NCBI RefSeq assembly: GCF_002735645.1
Contig: NZ_PDZG01000020.1
Location: 1-64,000, forward strand
DNA from: Iodobacter sp. BJB302
GTDB lineage: Bacteria > Pseudomonadota > Gammaproteobacteria > Burkholderiales > Chitinibacteraceae
Reading direction: 5' to 3'
DNA length: 64,000 nt
Of this stretch, positions 8,502 to 19,209 are shown piece after piece. Under the pieces are notes generated by a model that did not search any database, was not told the DNA's origin, and saw only the letters and a list, made by a program, of their open reading frames with translations. The position numbers and the translations under genes are program-made. Numbering within the stretch: the stretch's first letter is position 1; every line of letters begins with the position of its first letter.

Positions 8502-9425
8502 TTATACCAAGCCCTTGGGTAGCGAGAAGATGACGTTTTCTTCGATGCCATCCATCTGGCGGATATGACCCGCGCCAAAGCTTTCTACCTGAGCGATCAC
8601 CTGGCGAACCAGGATATCCGGCGCTGAAGCGCCTGCTGTCACGCCGATATTGGTTTTGCCGGTAAACCATTCCGCTTTCAGCTCGCTGGCGTTATCGACC
8701 ATATAAGAGTCGATGCCTAAGTTGGCGGCAACTTCGCGCAGGCGATTAGAGTTAGAGCTGTTGGGTGATCCAACCACGACCACTACATCGACTTCTTTGG
8801 CTAAATGCTTGACAGCATCCTGACGATTCTGGGTGGCGTAGCAAATATCGTCTTTCTTAGGGCCAACGATATCGGGGAAACGCGCGCGCAGGGCGTCGAT
8901 CACAATTTGTGCATCATCCACAGAGAGTGTGGTCTGGGTAACATAAGCCAGCTTATCGCTCTCAACAGCCAGAGTGACAACATCGCTGACTTCTTCAACC
9001 AGATACATGCCGCCCTGAGCCTGGCCCATGGTGCCTTCTACCTCAGGATGGCCCTTATGGCCGATCATGATGATCTCAAAGCCTTGCTCTCTTAAGCGTT
9101 TCACTTCGAGATGGACTTTGGTGACCAGCGGGCAGGTGGCGTCAAAAATTGTCAGGCCCCGTTCAGCGGCTTCAGCGCGTACGGCTTGTGAAACGCCGTG
9201 CGCAGAGAAAATCAGTGTATTGCCTGCAGGTACATCGGCTAAGTCTTCAACGAAAATCGCGCCTTTTTGCTTAAGATCTTCGATCACAAATTTATTGTGA
9301 ACCACTTCGTGGCGCACATAAATTGGTGCACCGAATTTCTCCAGTGCTTTTTCTACGATGGCAATTGCGCGGTCAACCCCAGCACAAAAGCCCCGTGGCT
9401 GTGCCAGAACAATATTCATGATCAT
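8502..9425 (-). CDS. ispH: 4-hydroxy-3-methylbut-2-enyl diphosphate reductase
   Basis: Last enzyme of the MEP isoprenoid pathway, an iron-sulfur reductase that makes IPP and DMAPP. The 307 residues contain the three cluster cysteines in [11 protein letters not shown] near 14, [12 protein letters not shown] near 97 and [12 protein letters not shown] near 198, plus the conserved [10 protein letters not shown] and GASAPDILV stretches. The start ATG at 9425 overlaps the lspA stop (ATGA), with GGAG eight bases upstream; ATG at 9419 is an alternative. The lspA-ispH order is common in proteobacteria. Confidence 0.97.
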   Translation of the reverse strand: MIMNIVLAQPRGFCAGVDRAIAIVEKALEKFGAPIYVRHEVVHNKFVIEDLKQKGAIFVEDLADVPAGNTLIFSAHGVSQAVRAEAAERGLTIFDATCPLVTKVHLEVKRLREQGFEIIMIGHKGHPEVEGTMGQAQGGMYLVEEVSDVVTLAVESDKLAYVTQTTLSVDDAQIVIDALRARFPDIVGPKKDDICYATQNRQDAVKHLAKEVDVVVVVGSPNSSNSNRLREVAANLGIDSYMVDNASELKAEWFTGKTNIGVTAGASAPDILVRQVIAQVESFGAGHIRQMDGIEENVIFSLPKGLV

Positions 9426-9916
9426 ACTGTTTTCTCCGATGGCGTTTCACGGCGAAATGAATCGATCACCATTAAAACTGCGCCAATACAAATGCCTGAA
9501 TCGGCAATATTAAATGCCGGGTAATACCAGCGCTGCTGATAGTGAATCTGAATAAAATCGATCACATGGCCCAGCAGCATTCTGTCGATGGCATTACCCA
9601 GCGCACCGCCTAAAATCAAGGCCAATGCCAGCGCGTAACGGGTTTCGGCATGATGTTTTTTAAGCAAAAACACGATAAACGCTGAAACACCCAACGCCAG
9701 CACGGTAAAGAAATGGCGTTGCCAGCCACCTGCATCAGCCAGAAAGCTGAACGCTGCGCCGGGGTTATAGGCTAGTGTCAGATTAAAAAAGCCCGGAATG
9801 ATGGCGCGCTGCTCGCCAAACTGAAACAGCGCTTCAATCGTATGTTTGCTGGCCTGATCAAGGATCAGAACCAGTAGCGCAATGGCAAGCCAGCGCCCCA
9901 GCCCGCTTTTAAGCAT
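9422..9916 (-). CDS. lspA: Lipoprotein signal peptidase (signal peptidase II)
   Basis: Inner-membrane aspartic protease that cleaves prolipoprotein signal peptides after diacylglycerol transfer. The sequence has four hydrophobic helices and the catalytic aspartate regions LDQASK (early), [20 protein letters not shown] and [13 protein letters not shown] chose the ATG at 9916 (MLKSGLGRW, 164 residues) over the in-frame ATG at 9952, because it overlaps the ileS stop by only eight bases, has GGAG upstream and fits the family length. It is translationally linked to ileS and ispH. Confidence 0.95.
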   Translation of the reverse strand: MLKSGLGRWLAIALLVLILDQASKHTIEALFQFGEQRAIIPGFFNLTLAYNPGAAFSFLADAGGWQRHFFTVLALGVSAFIVFLLKKHHAETRYALALALILGGALGNAIDRMLLGHVIDFIQIHYQQRWYYPAFNIADSGICIGAVLMVIDSFRRETPSEKTV

Positions 9917-12776
9917 GAGCACGAACCTCTCCTTGCTTAAACAGATTGTCATTACAGCGGCTGCACAGTGTACTGTGTTCGTCGTGAGTGCCTACACTGG
10001 CGGTGTAATGCCAGCAGCGATCGCATTTGGCTGCCGTAGACGCGCTCACGCTGATCTTAGTCGCATCACCTTTCACCAGGCGGGCTTGTGAAGTAATCAG
10101 GACAAACTTCAGCTCGTCGCCTAAATCGGCCAGAGCCGCATAAGTGTCGCCTGCGGCGGTGATTTCCACTTCGGCTTGTAAGCTCGATCCCAGTTTGCCG
10201 TCTGCGCGTTGCAGCTCAATTTCTTTTTGTGCAGCAGCGCGTACTTCACGGATCTGCACAAAGCGGGCGTTCAGCTGCTCTGCATCGCTGACGGCAGGCA
10301 CGGCGTGCCAGGCAGACAGGAATACATTTTCTTCATTATTGAGTGTGCCCCATGCTTCATGCGCGGTGAAAGACAGAATCGGCGCAAGTAAGCGCACCAG
10401 CGCCTGGCTGATATGCCAGAGCGCGGTTTGCGCCGAGCGGCGGCCCTGGCTGTCTGCGCCCATGGTATAGAGGCGGTCTTTAATGATATCCAGGTAGAAA
10501 GAACCGAGGTCTTCCGAGCAGTAAGCGTGGATTTCCTGCACGGCAAGGTGAAACTCGTATTTGCCATATAGCGCAGTGATTTTTTCCTGGAATGCAGCCA
10601 GCTCAACCAGAGCGTAGCGGTCAAGCTGCAGCAGTTCTTGGGCGGGCAGCAGATTTTGTTCAGTAAAATCAGAAATATTGGCCAGCAAAAAGCGCAGGGT
10701 ATTGCGGATACGGCGGTATGAATCGGTAGTGCGTTTCAGAATTTCATCTGAAATCGACAGCTCGCCCGAGTAATCGGTTGATGCCACCCACAGGCGCAGC
10801 ATATCCGCGCCAAGTTGATTAATAACAGTCTGCGGCGCAATCACATTGCCCTTGGATTTGGACATCTTCAGGCCCTTGCCATCCACGACAAAGCCGTGGG
10901 TGAGCAATTGCTTGTAGGGCGCGCGGCCTTCCGTGGCGCAGCCTGTCAGCAGGGACGACTGGAACCAGCCGCGGTGCTGATCTGAGCCTTCCAGATACAA
11001 GTCTGCAGGCCAGGTGAGCTCTTCCCTCTGGCGCAATACGGCGTAGTGGGTGGAGCCAGAGTCAAACCATACATCCAGTGTGTCTTTGAGCTTGTCGTAG
11101 TAAACCGCGTCGTCGCCCAGGAGCTCACTTGCGTCAAGCTTAAACCACGCTTCGATGCCTTCGGCTTCGATACGCTTAGCCACGATTTCGAGCAGCTCGC
11201 CCGAATTCGGGTGCAATTCACCGGTTTCTTTGTGCACAAAGAATGTCATCGGCACGCCCCAGTTACGCTGGCGGGAAACGCACCAGTCCGGGCGGTTTTT
11301 AATCATGGCTTCCAGGCGGGCACGGCCCCATGCAGGGAAGAATTCTGTTGAATCAACCGCTGTATTGGCTTGCGAGCGAAGTGTTTTACCTTCAGTGCCT
11401 GCGGTTTCCATGCCGATAAACCACTGGCTGGTGGCGCGGAAAATAATCGGTGTTTTATGGCGCCAGCAGTGCGGGTAGCTGTGTTCCAGTTTTTTGCTGG
11501 CAAACAATGCGCCGCGCTCTTCCAGAAGTGCAAGCACCAGCGGATTGGCTTCCCATACTGTTTTGCCCGCAAAGAATTCCACATTGCTGTAGAAGCGGCC
11601 ATCATTACCCACTGGGTTATCCGTTGGGATTTTATATTTGCAACCGACTACATAGTCTTCCAGACCGTGAGCGGGGGCGGTGTGCACAAGGCCCGTACCG
11701 GCATCGGTCGTTACATGGTCGCCGCAAATAACCGGCACCACGCGCTCCAGGAAGGGGTGTTGCAGTTGCAGGAATTCCAGCGCTGCACCCTTGGCCTGGG
11801 CGATAACTTCGGTGGTTTCGATGTCGTAACGTTTGATGGTGGCTTCGGCCAGATCGCGGGCCAGAATCAGCAGGCCTTTCGGAGTGGCGATCAGATCGTA
11901 AACCAGCTCCGGGTGAACCGATACGGCCTGGTTGGCAGGCAGAGTCCACGGTGTGGTGGTCCAGATCAGGGCAAAAGCGGGTACATCGCCCACGCTGACA
12001 CCGCCAAAGGCTTTAGACAGCGCTGCGTTGTCGCTGACACGAAAACCCACGTCGATAGCAGGGGACACTTTGTCTTCGTACTCGACTTCGGCTTCAGCCA
12101 GGGCAGACGCACAGTCTACGCACCAGTGAACCGGCTTTTGGCCTCGGATCAGATAGCCATTGGCATGCACTTTGCCTAAGGTGCGGACAATATCAGCCTC
12201 GGTTTTGAAATCCATGGTGCGGTAAGGATTGTTCCAGTCACCTAAAACGCCCAGGCGGATAAAGTCTGCTTTCTGGCGCTCAATCTGGATGGCAGCGTAA
12301 TCACGGCACAGCTCGCGGGTAAATGCCGCAGGCAGGCGTGTTTCTTTAGGATCAAGGCCATTGGCCTTGCGGTATTCCTGCACGCGCTCAAAAATACCGG
12401 GGTTGGCGGCCAGCGCCTGCTTATCAAATTTAACGATTTTTTCGATCTGATGCTCAATCGGCAGGCCGTGGCAATCCCAGCCCGGCACATAGGGCGCATC
12501 AAAGCCATCCAGCGTTTTGGCTTTGATAATGATGTCTTTCAGAATTTTATTTACGGCGTGGCCGATATGGATATCGCCATTAGCGTACGGCGGGCCGTCG
12601 TGCAGCATAAATTTAGGGCGGTTTTCTTCTTTAGCTTTATTGCGAATGGCCTGGTAGAGCGCATTATCCTGCCAGTCTTTTAAAAACCCCGGTTCGCGTT
12701 TAGCTAAATCACCACGCATAGGAAATGGCGTGTCGAGTAAGTTGACGGGGTACTTATTTACAGGTTTGGTCGACAT
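9909..12776 (-). CDS. ileS: Isoleucyl-tRNA synthetase
   Basis: Class I aminoacyl-tRNA synthetase charging tRNA-Ile. The 955-residue protein has the HIGH motif in [16 protein letters not shown], the editing domain with [10 protein letters not shown], the KMSKSKGN motif near residue 640, and a C-terminal zinc-finger pair CDRCWHY and CSRCND. This is the bacterial, mupirocin-sensitive architecture. It begins the ileS-lspA-ispH run and follows ribF after a 67-base gap, as in many Gram-negative bacteria. Confidence 0.98.
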   Translation of the reverse strand: MSTKPVNKYPVNLLDTPFPMRGDLAKREPGFLKDWQDNALYQAIRNKAKEENRPKFMLHDGPPYANGDIHIGHAVNKILKDIIIKAKTLDGFDAPYVPGWDCHGLPIEHQIEKIVKFDKQALAANPGIFERVQEYRKANGLDPKETRLPAAFTRELCRDYAAIQIERQKADFIRLGVLGDWNNPYRTMDFKTEADIVRTLGKVHANGYLIRGQKPVHWCVDCASALAEAEVEYEDKVSPAIDVGFRVSDNAALSKAFGGVSVGDVPAFALIWTTTPWTLPANQAVSVHPELVYDLIATPKGLLILARDLAEATIKRYDIETTEVIAQAKGAALEFLQLQHPFLERVVPVICGDHVTTDAGTGLVHTAPAHGLEDYVVGCKYKIPTDNPVGNDGRFYSNVEFFAGKTVWEANPLVLALLEERGALFASKKLEHSYPHCWRHKTPIIFRATSQWFIGMETAGTEGKTLRSQANTAVDSTEFFPAWGRARLEAMIKNRPDWCVSRQRNWGVPMTFFVHKETGELHPNSGELLEIVAKRIEAEGIEAWFKLDASELLGDDAVYYDKLKDTLDVWFDSGSTHYAVLRQREELTWPADLYLEGSDQHRGWFQSSLLTGCATEGRAPYKQLLTHGFVVDGKGLKMSKSKGNVIAPQTVINQLGADMLRLWVASTDYSGELSISDEILKRTTDSYRRIRNTLRFLLANISDFTEQNLLPAQELLQLDRYALVELAAFQEKITALYGKYEFHLAVQEIHAYCSEDLGSFYLDIIKDRLYTMGADSQGRRSAQTALWHISQALVRLLAPILSFTAHEAWGTLNNEENVFLSAWHAVPAVSDAEQLNARFVQIREVRAAAQKEIELQRADGKLGSSLQAEVEITAAGDTYAALADLGDELKFVLITSQARLVKGDATKISVSASTAAKCDRCWHYTASVGTHDEHSTLCSRCNDNLFKQGEVRAHA

Positions 12777-12800
12777 GGTGATCTCTTAAATAGCGATGTG

Positions 12801-12830
12801 GTTGCAAAGTAAGGGGCGATGCTTTGCAAC
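12801..12830. other. Hairpin between ribF and ileS
   Basis: GTTGCAAAG and CTTTGCAAC form a perfect nine-base stem around a twelve-base loop in the 67-base gap. There is no T tract on the minus (transcribed) side. It may be an attenuator or an RNA processing site; its function is unknown. Confidence 0.3.
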
Positions 12831-12843
12831 GACCTCTGGTTTT

Positions 12844-13797
12844 TTATTTGTTGCGGGCGTCTTTATGACGTGAGGCATTTTTGTTTACCGCAAACCATTC
12901 TTTGGCTGCGATGCAATCTTTTTCGATTTGCGCGACTAAAGTCGGCAAATCAATATATTTTTCTTCGTCACGCAGTTTATGCAGAAAGTCTACACGCAGA
13001 TGCTGACGGTATATCTGCCGGTTAAAATCAAATAAATGCGCTTCTAATTTAGGGTAGAGGTCGCCGCCGTGGATGGTGGGGCGAAATCCTAAGCTTGCTA
13101 CGCCTTGATATGGCTTTTCAAGCCCGTGGATTTCCACTACAAAAATGCCAAATAAAGGCGGGCGATTATGTTTTATCTGAATATTGGCCGTTGGAAAACC
13201 AAGCGTTCTGCCAATTTTATCACCATCAACAACCCGCCCGGAAATCGAGTAAGGGCGGTTTAAATAGTGCGCGGCTAAATTCATGTCACCAGCGGCTAAG
13301 GCATTGCGTACGGCGGTGGATGAAATTCTCAGGCCACCGTCTGCAACGGTGGCAAGACTACAGGTGCTGAAATCCGGGCTGGCTTGCAGCAGAGCAAAAT
13401 CGCCTGCGCGTTTTGCGCCAAAGCAAAAATCGTCGCCCACAATTACATGCCGGGCATTTAAGTCTTTAGCCAGTATCTGGTCTCTGAAATCCAGCGCGCT
13501 TAAAGATGAAAACTTGCGGTCAAAGCGTTGCACAACCACGTAGTCAATCTCTCTGGCTGCCAGCAGCTCCAGCTTTTCCCGCAGGCTGGTGAGGCGGGCG
13601 GGCGCTGAATCTGGTGCAAAAAATTCTCGCGGGTGGGGCTCAAAGGTAAGTACGCAGGTTTTGAGCCCGTGTATTGACGCTGCCGATTTTAATTCGGCCA
13701 ACATGGCTTCATGGCCAGCGTGCAGACCATCAAAATTACCGATGGTGATTGCCGCAGGAGGAAGGTGCGCGTCGGAAACGTTTCTGAAAACTTGCAT
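12844..13797 (-). CDS. ribF: Bifunctional riboflavin kinase / FAD synthetase
   Basis: Converts riboflavin to FMN and FMN to FAD. The 317-residue protein has the nucleotidyltransferase motif IGNFDGLHAGHEAML near residue 18, FAD-synthetase segments VGDDFCFGAKRAGD and STAVRNALAAGD, and the C-terminal flavokinase domain with GRTLGFPTANI near residue 205. Its length is standard. It sits just upstream of ileS, the usual proteobacterial arrangement. Confidence 0.96.
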   Translation of the reverse strand: MQVFRNVSDAHLPPAAITIGNFDGLHAGHEAMLAELKSAASIHGLKTCVLTFEPHPREFFAPDSAPARLTSLREKLELLAAREIDYVVVQRFDRKFSSLSALDFRDQILAKDLNARHVIVGDDFCFGAKRAGDFALLQASPDFSTCSLATVADGGLRISSTAVRNALAAGDMNLAAHYLNRPYSISGRVVDGDKIGRTLGFPTANIQIKHNRPPLFGIFVVEIHGLEKPYQGVASLGFRPTIHGGDLYPKLEAHLFDFNRQIYRQHLRVDFLHKLRDEEKYIDLPTLVAQIEKDCIAAKEWFAVNKNASRHKDARNK

Positions 13798-13939
13798 GCT
13801 TAAGCGCTTGGGCTGACTTTACAAAGCCGTAAATTGTAGCGGCTGGCGAGCGTTTTGTCAGTTCGCATATGAAGATGGGTGATTATTGCTGGATTTTTGC
13901 GCGGACGGGCACTCTGCTGCGTTCATTTTGCAAGCCATT

Positions 13940-14614
13940 TCAATGGCTCACGTCCACGCTGCCTGTTGCTGTAGCAATGCCCTGGATGATCTGCCTTGTG
14001 CCCACGCGCACACGCACTGATTGCCCTTCGGCGGCGTTATTCATGGCAATGCCTTCGTTGGCCACCTCAATGACGTCGTCGCGATAAATAACCCGCACTT
14101 TTTGGTTTTGCTGGATCACCATGGCGGCTCTGAGCATTTCGCTGCGCAGTGGTTTGCCTGATGCAACGGCGGTGTTGAGCACGCGGCCCACGGCCTGGGA
14201 AGGATCCATAATCACAGACCCGGGAAGGGTGCCCAGGTCTCCCTGCTGAGCAGACAGATCACCTATGCCAATTTCCTGATTGCCAGACAGAGGGCGTGCT
14301 GCTGTGTAATAGGTCACCAGCAGAGAAACTTTAACCGGCAGATTGATGCCCCAGCTGGCACCGTCCACACATTGAATTCTGAGCATGGTGTTGCCTAAAA
14401 GCCGGTAGCCGCTGGGAAGCCCCACATCGTATTGTTTGCAGGGGGCAAGCTGGATGCGTTTATCAATCTGGCTGAGCTGATAGCTCGGCACGCCATTGCT
14501 GTTGGCTAGGGATTGATCCAGCCATTGCTGCGCCGCACGCTGAATAGCGGCGATATCTGTGGCATGAACGGCACTGGCGGATAGTGCAAATAGTGTAAAT
14601 AGCAGAGGTCTCAT
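13940..14614 (-). CDS. flgA: Flagellar basal body P-ring formation protein FlgA
   Basis: Periplasmic chaperone for P-ring assembly. From the ATG at 14614 it starts with a signal peptide (MRPLLFTLFALSASAVHA), then a SAF-like domain with VPSYQLSQIDKR, GYRLLGNTMLRIQC, DLGTLPGSVIMDPSQAVGR and the C-terminal VRVRVGTRQIIQGIATATGSVDV. A start at 14644 would put ten residues ahead of the signal peptide; AGG precedes that ATG, so it is not excluded. No other flagellar basal-body gene is nearby, which is unusual because flgA often adjoins flgB or flgM. Confidence 0.9.
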   Translation of the reverse strand: MRPLLFTLFALSASAVHATDIAAIQRAAQQWLDQSLANSNGVPSYQLSQIDKRIQLAPCKQYDVGLPSGYRLLGNTMLRIQCVDGASWGINLPVKVSLLVTYYTAARPLSGNQEIGIGDLSAQQGDLGTLPGSVIMDPSQAVGRVLNTAVASGKPLRSEMLRAAMVIQQNQKVRVIYRDDVIEVANEGIAMNNAAEGQSVRVRVGTRQIIQGIATATGSVDVSH

Positions 14615-14682
14615 GGAAGTGATTATAGGCTTACTGCCGTACATCGCCTACAATCGTGGCGTTGCGGGATAAGTGGAAAGCC

Positions 14683-16155
14683 ATGTTAGATCTATTGTTT
14701 GGAATTACAACGCTGGTGGTTCTGCTGGCGGGCGCTCTGGTGGTTGCGCGTTTGCAGCAGCTGGCACAGTCGCAAAGAGATGTGTTGGATACGCTAACGC
14801 AGGACCTAGAGGCAAAGCACAGGGAAATGCTCTCTGATTTGCATCAGGGCTTAAGCCGGCAAACAGAAAGCACCCATGCAGCCTTAACACAGCAGGCTGC
14901 ACAGCTTTCTGATGCGGTCACGCGATCGGGCGAGCGCCTGCGTGACACCATGACCGAAGCATTTGAGCGGGTGCGCAGTGGCGTAGGCAGTGAATTAAAA
15001 GAAACGCGTGAATCACTGACACGCTTGCAAACCGCGCAAACTGAATCGCTCTCTACCATGCGCCTGTCTTTAACCACCACTTTGTCGGAAACGCGCGAGC
15101 TGGTGGTGAAGCAGCTGAGCGATATTTCCAGCCAGCTGTCGGGCAAGCAAGATGCTTTGCGGGAAGAAGTATTATTAAAACTTTCTCAGATGCTGGCCGA
15201 GCAATCGGTGCGTGAAATGGAGCAGATTCAAATCGCACTGGCGCTGACCACCACGCAGCTGACTGCTGCCGTGGGTGAACTAACCAAAACGGCCGATGCA
15301 AAACTAGGCGAGATTTCCGGGAAAGTCACGGAACGCCTGGACGAGGGCTTTAAAAAGACCAATGAAACGTTTGCCAGCGTGATGGCACGCCTTGCCACGA
15401 TTGATGAGGCGCAAAAGAAAATTGATGGCTTAACCACCAATGTGGTGAGCCTGCAGGAATTGCTGGGTGATAAACGCAGCCGTGGCGCATTTGGTGAGGT
15501 GCAGCTGGAGCATCTGATCCGCAATGTGTTGCCCAACCAGGTCTACGAATTTCAGTCGACCTTAAGTAATGGCACACGCGCCGATTGTATTTTGCGCCTG
15601 CCGGAGCCAACAGGCACGGTGGCGGTGGATGCTAAATTCCCGCTGGAAAATTATCACCGTATGTTTGATGGCACGCTGGACAGGGCTGTGGCTTCCAAAG
15701 CTTTCAGAGGCGATATTAAAAAGCATATCGACGATATCTCCAGCAAATATATTATCCCGAATGAAACAGCCGATGGCGCGGTGATGTTTATCCCTGCAGA
15801 GGCGGTGTTCGCTGAAATTCACGCCTATCACCCCGAGCTGGTGCAGCATGCCATGGCTAAGCGGGTATGGATTGTTTCGCCCACCACCCTGATGGCGGTG
15901 CTCAATACTGCGCGGGCCGTGATTAAAGATGTGGAAACGCGTAAGCAAGTGCATATCATCAAAGAGGCATTGGGTAAGCTGGGGCAGGAATTCACCCGTT
16001 TTGATGACCGGATGAAAAAATTAGCGACGCATATTCGCCAGGTGAACGACGATGTGCAGCAGGTGAGTATCACCAGCGATAAAATCTCACGGCGCTTTGT
16101 GGAGATCGAACAGGTGAAGCTGGAAGGGGAGCCAGAGCCTGTTCTGGTGGAATAA
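14683..16155 (+). CDS. rmuC: DNA recombination protein RmuC
   Basis: RmuC proteins limit inversions at short inverted repeats and are nuclease-fold-related; their biochemistry is poorly known. The protein has an N-terminal membrane anchor (LLFGITTLVVLLAGALVVA), a long coiled coil to about residue 250, then the RmuC domain with FGEVQLEHLIRNVLP, DAKFPLENYHRM and RVWIVSPTTLMAVLNT. I chose the ATG at 14683 with GGAAAG upstream over a GTG at 14656, giving 490 residues. It is divergent from flgA and ends convergent with the EAL gene. Confidence 0.93.
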   Translation: MLDLLFGITTLVVLLAGALVVARLQQLAQSQRDVLDTLTQDLEAKHREMLSDLHQGLSRQTESTHAALTQQAAQLSDAVTRSGERLRDTMTEAFERVRSGVGSELKETRESLTRLQTAQTESLSTMRLSLTTTLSETRELVVKQLSDISSQLSGKQDALREEVLLKLSQMLAEQSVREMEQIQIALALTTTQLTAAVGELTKTADAKLGEISGKVTERLDEGFKKTNETFASVMARLATIDEAQKKIDGLTTNVVSLQELLGDKRSRGAFGEVQLEHLIRNVLPNQVYEFQSTLSNGTRADCILRLPEPTGTVAVDAKFPLENYHRMFDGTLDRAVASKAFRGDIKKHIDDISSKYIIPNETADGAVMFIPAEAVFAEIHAYHPELVQHAMAKRVWIVSPTTLMAVLNTARAVIKDVETRKQVHIIKEALGKLGQEFTRFDDRMKKLATHIRQVNDDVQQVSITSDKISRRFVEIEQVKLEGEPEPVLVE

Positions 16156-16163
16156 CACAATAA

Positions 16164-16200
16164 ACGCCACGGTCAAAACGTGGCGTCCGGCTTGTACCGG
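16164..16200. terminator. Tandem hairpins between convergent rmuC and EAL genes
   Basis: ACGCCACG/CGTGGCGT form an eight-base stem at 16164-16186, directly followed by a small CCGG/CCGG hairpin at 16187-16200. No T run follows. Position between two convergent genes suggests a terminator of weak or Rho-assisted type. Confidence 0.4.
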
Positions 16201-16202
16201 CT

Positions 16203-17423
16203 TCAGGATGCCGGTTTGCAGAGCTCTCTGAGCCGCTGGTTATTGCTTTTCAGCCAGGGAACGATTTCATCGCCGGGCATGGGCTTGGCGGTGAGATAGC
16301 CCTGGACAATATCGCAGCCCAGTTCTTGTAAGACGGCTAGGTCTTCTACGCACTCAACGCCTTCAGCCACGCTTCTGAGGTCCAGTTTTTTAGCGATCTC
16401 AATGGCGCTGGCCAGAATGGCGCGAAGATGAGGCTTGGCATGTGCGCCATCCACAAAGGAGCGGTCCAGTTTTAGCTCGGTAAAGGGGATGCGGGAGAGC
16501 TGCTGCATCGATGAAAACCCCGTGCCGTAGTCATCAATCGATAAGCCAAAGCCTTTAAGCCTGAGTCTTGCCAGCGTGCCCAGCGCATTGCCTACATCGC
16601 CCATGACGGCTGTTTCAGTGATTTCCAGCACAATAAAACTGGGGTCGATGGTGTAACTCGCTACTTTTTGGGCGATATGCTCGGCAAAAGTGGAGTTGGA
16701 TAAAGACAGCATGGATAAATTAATCGCCACAGTGATTTTTAATCCGCGTTCATGCCAGTGCCGGCACTGCTGAAGGGCCAGGTCCAGAATCTCCATCGTC
16801 AGCTCGTTAATTAATCCTTGCTCTTCTGCAATGGAAATAAATTGCGAAGGCATGACCAGCCCTTTTTCTGGGTGCTGCCAGCGAATCAGGGTTTCAACCC
16901 CTTTTATGACGCCCGTTTTGATAGAAATCTTGGGTTGGAAATAAGCAATAAACTGATGTTCAACCAGTGCTTTTGTGATTTCAGAAGCCGCCATAACGAC
17001 TTCCGGCCTCGATTGCGGGCTATCTTTGTTGATGGGTTTGAAGTGATCGAGTGCTTTACTGAGCTGCTCAATAGTGAGTGGTTTTTTGATGGCACCAAGT
17101 ACAGGCAGACCATAAGCCTGCAGCATGGTTTCTACCGATGAAATCAGTGCGTCTTCTTTTGCGCTGGAAACAATTACCGATACCGCAATGTTCCGGTGCG
17201 CCAATTCCTGAATCAGCTCGATTCCGTCCATTCCTGGCATTTCCAGATCAATAAGCATCACATCCGGAAGCGGGGAGTTTTGTAAAAGAAGTAAAGCCTC
17301 ATTGCCATCGGATGCTTCACCCACCACGTTCAGCCCCAGTTCGGAGCAGAGTGTGGCGGCATGCATTCTTTGAATGAGACTGTCTTCTACAATAAAAACA
17401 TTGAGTTCGAAGGGCATAATCAT
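16203..17423 (-). CDS. Response regulator with EAL (c-di-GMP phosphodiesterase) domain
   Basis: Two-domain output regulator of 406 residues. The receiver domain (about 1-125) has VFIVEDS, the phosphoacceptor in VMLIDLEMPGMDG and VIVSSAKED. The EAL domain (about 155-395) keeps metal and catalytic residues: ETL in place of EAL (the Glu kept), VAINLS, LEITETAV, SIDDYGTGFSSM, LKLDRSF, VAEGVE and CDIVQGYLTAKPMP. It is therefore probably an active phosphodiesterase. Its start overlaps the cheB stop (TGATG); an ATG six bases on is an alternative. It seems to be the output of the upstream CheA. Confidence 0.9.
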   Translation of the reverse strand: MIMPFELNVFIVEDSLIQRMHAATLCSELGLNVVGEASDGNEALLLLQNSPLPDVMLIDLEMPGMDGIELIQELAHRNIAVSVIVSSAKEDALISSVETMLQAYGLPVLGAIKKPLTIEQLSKALDHFKPINKDSPQSRPEVVMAASEITKALVEHQFIAYFQPKISIKTGVIKGVETLIRWQHPEKGLVMPSQFISIAEEQGLINELTMEILDLALQQCRHWHERGLKITVAINLSMLSLSNSTFAEHIAQKVASYTIDPSFIVLEITETAVMGDVGNALGTLARLRLKGFGLSIDDYGTGFSSMQQLSRIPFTELKLDRSFVDGAHAKPHLRAILASAIEIAKKLDLRSVAEGVECVEDLAVLQELGCDIVQGYLTAKPMPGDEIVPWLKSNNQRLRELCKPAS

Positions 17424-18613
17424 CACCGGTTGGAAAGTTTTGCAATCACGTCAGGTATTCGCTCAAGAGCAATCACTTCGTCGCTTGCTTCCAGTTTTAT
17501 TGCTTCTTTAGGCATGCCAAAAACGACACAGCTGGCCTCATCCTGCGCATAGGTGCGCGCACCTGTGTCATGCAATTCTTTTAAGCCTCTGGCGCCATCA
17601 TCCCCCATGCCTGTCAGAATAAAGCCGGTTGCGTTCCGGCCTGCTGCGTTGGCGACGGATCGGAATAACACATCAACAGACGGGCGGTGACGGCTCACCA
17701 TCGGGCCGTCAATGACCTCTACATGGTATTGGGTGCCGTTACGCTTTACCAGCATGTGTTTTCCGCCCGGTGCAATCAGTGCCAGCCCCGGCAGAATGCG
17801 GTCATTGCTTTTGGCTTCGCGCACTTCAATTTGCGACAGACTGTTGAGCCTGGCTGCGAATGTGGCAGTAAATTTTTCGGGCATATGCTGAACAATCACA
17901 ATGCCGGGTGAGGTTTTGGGTAGCTCGGGCAGAATGCTTTCCAGTGCCTGTGTGCCCCCGGTTGACGTGCCAATCGCGATGATTTTTTGTGTGGTTTGTA
18001 TCGTGCTCTGGCTGCCCGCCGCCTGCAAAATCGCATCCGCCGAAAGCTTGGGCGAGCTCATTCTTTCCTGCATGATGCTGGCGGATGTTGCCGGGGCTGA
18101 AGGTGTTTTAGAGGATGTTGCCGGGGCTGAAGGTGTTTTAGAGGATGGTGCCGCGGATGGGCTGCTGTGCGGTGTTTGCAGCGGGGCGGCTGTAGCCGGG
18201 CGCAACCGTTGCAGTCTTGCCATGGATGCTGCACGAATGGCATGGATCAGATCGGCCGAGCTGTCCTGAATAAAATCACGCACTCCAAGGGAGGGCTTGG
18301 TGATAATGGCCAGCGCGCCTGCCGAAAGGGCCTGCATTGTGATCTCCGCTCCTTTTTCTGTGAGCGAGGAGCAGATCACCACGGGTGTCGGGCGCTCGGC
18401 CATGATTTTTTTTAAAAAAGTCAGCCCGTCCATGCGGGGCATTTCGATATCCAGCACGATGACATCCGGCCAGTCTTTCTCCATTTTTTCACGGGCAAAA
18501 ATGGGGTCAGGGGCAGAACCGATCACCACGATGTCGCTGGCTTTTGAAAGTGTGTCGAGCATAACTTGCCGCACCACCGCAGAATCATCAACGATCATGA
18601 CTTTAATGGTCAT
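17423..18613 (-). CDS. cheB: Chemotaxis protein-glutamate methylesterase CheB
   Basis: Removes methyl groups from receptors and deamidates glutamines, for adaptation. The 396 residues contain a receiver domain ([11 protein letters not shown], phosphoacceptor in [13 protein letters not shown]), a proline/serine-rich linker with a tandem ten-residue repeat, and the methylesterase domain with catalytic Ser in [14 protein letters not shown], His in [13 protein letters not shown] and Asp in [12 protein letters not shown]. Active-site residues are complete. It lies between cheD and the EAL regulator; no methyltransferase gene cheR is in this cluster, so its partner must be encoded elsewhere. Confidence 0.95.
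   Translation of the reverse strand: MTIKVMIVDDSAVVRQVMLDTLSKASDIVVIGSAPDPIFAREKMEKDWPDVIVLDIEMPRMDGLTFLKKIMAERPTPVVICSSLTEKGAEITMQALSAGALAIITKPSLGVRDFIQDSSADLIHAIRAASMARLQRLRPATAAPLQTPHSSPSAAPSSKTPSAPATSSKTPSAPATSASIMQERMSSPKLSADAILQAAGSQSTIQTTQKIIAIGTSTGGTQALESILPELPKTSPGIVIVQHMPEKFTATFAARLNSLSQIEVREAKSNDRILPGLALIAPGGKHMLVKRNGTQYHVEVIDGPMVSRHRPSVDVLFRSVANAAGRNATGFILTGMGDDGARGLKELHDTGARTYAQDEASCVVFGMPKEAIKLEASDEVIALERIPDVIAKLSNR
18084..18143 (-). repeat. Two 30-bp direct repeats in the cheB linker
   Basis: Two identical 30-base units abut in frame and encode a duplicated ten-residue [10 protein letters not shown]-type segment in the linker between the CheB receiver and esterase domains. A partial third unit follows. 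Such units expand and contract by replication slippage. Confidence 0.85.
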
Positions 18614-18714
18614 GGTTTAGCCTTGCTTAATGAGCATAATCTTAGTTATAGGGGGTTAATACAGATTGCGCTTTTGGAGTTGAGATTGCCAGCCAGTCCG
18701 GTCGTGGTTTTGTG

Positions 18715-19182
18715 CTATTTGGCCTGATGCAGTAAGCGGTGAACGATAATTTTGCCTGTGCTCAGGTCAAGTAATACTCTGCGGGAATGGCGTCCTCCCG
18801 TGTCTTCAAAATCAATATTGAGGGACGCATTCAGCAATATTTGCTTGGCAGCATAAATGTTGCGGCTGCCTATGGACAAGGACCTGACTTCTGCTTGTAA
18901 AATATTGCTTCCACCGTAAATGTGGTAGCGGTATTCGCTGGGGGTGGTGGCATTACGCTGCATAAACTGGCAAAGCAAATTAAAAGCATCGCTGCCGTAG
19001 CGGCCGTCTAATGCTGCATTTTGCGTGGGTTCGGGAAGCAAAAAATGGCACATGCCGCCAAGCAAGCGCTGAGGATGCCATGCAGTGATGGCAAGGCAGG
19101 AGCCCAGCAGCGTGCAAAGCTGGTCAGGGGACTGGGAGAAGCGAACTTCGCCAGGGAGTAGGACAATGCGTTTAGCCGGCAT
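18715..19182 (-). CDS. cheD: Chemoreceptor glutamine deamidase CheD
   Basis: Deamidates receptor glutamines and tunes receptor activity. The 155 residues hold the CheD signature: LCTLLGSCLAITAW with the catalytic Cys, then GGMCHFLLPEP with the catalytic His, and a later AVRSLSIGSRNIYAAKQIL-like stretch. It lies between cheW and cheB with a 101-base gap before cheB. The presence of CheD with CheB shows receptor modification is part of this system although cheR is not seen. Confidence 0.93.
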   Translation of the reverse strand: MPAKRIVLLPGEVRFSQSPDQLCTLLGSCLAITAWHPQRLLGGMCHFLLPEPTQNAALDGRYGSDAFNLLCQFMQRNATTPSEYRYHIYGGSNILQAEVRSLSIGSRNIYAAKQILLNASLNIDFEDTGGRHSRRVLLDLSTGKIIVHRLLHQAK

Positions 19183-19209
19183 GGTTGGTATTGTGGCTCG
19201 TTTGTTTTT

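Noticed and set aside
11370-12179. A 269-codon plus-strand frame inside ileS
   Set aside because: Antisense shadow of a highly conserved housekeeping gene, without a ribosome site or domain.
18084-18143. Short direct repeats considered as a CRISPR-like array
   Set aside because: The two 30-bp units abut with no spacers and are in frame within cheB, so they are a coding tandem repeat.
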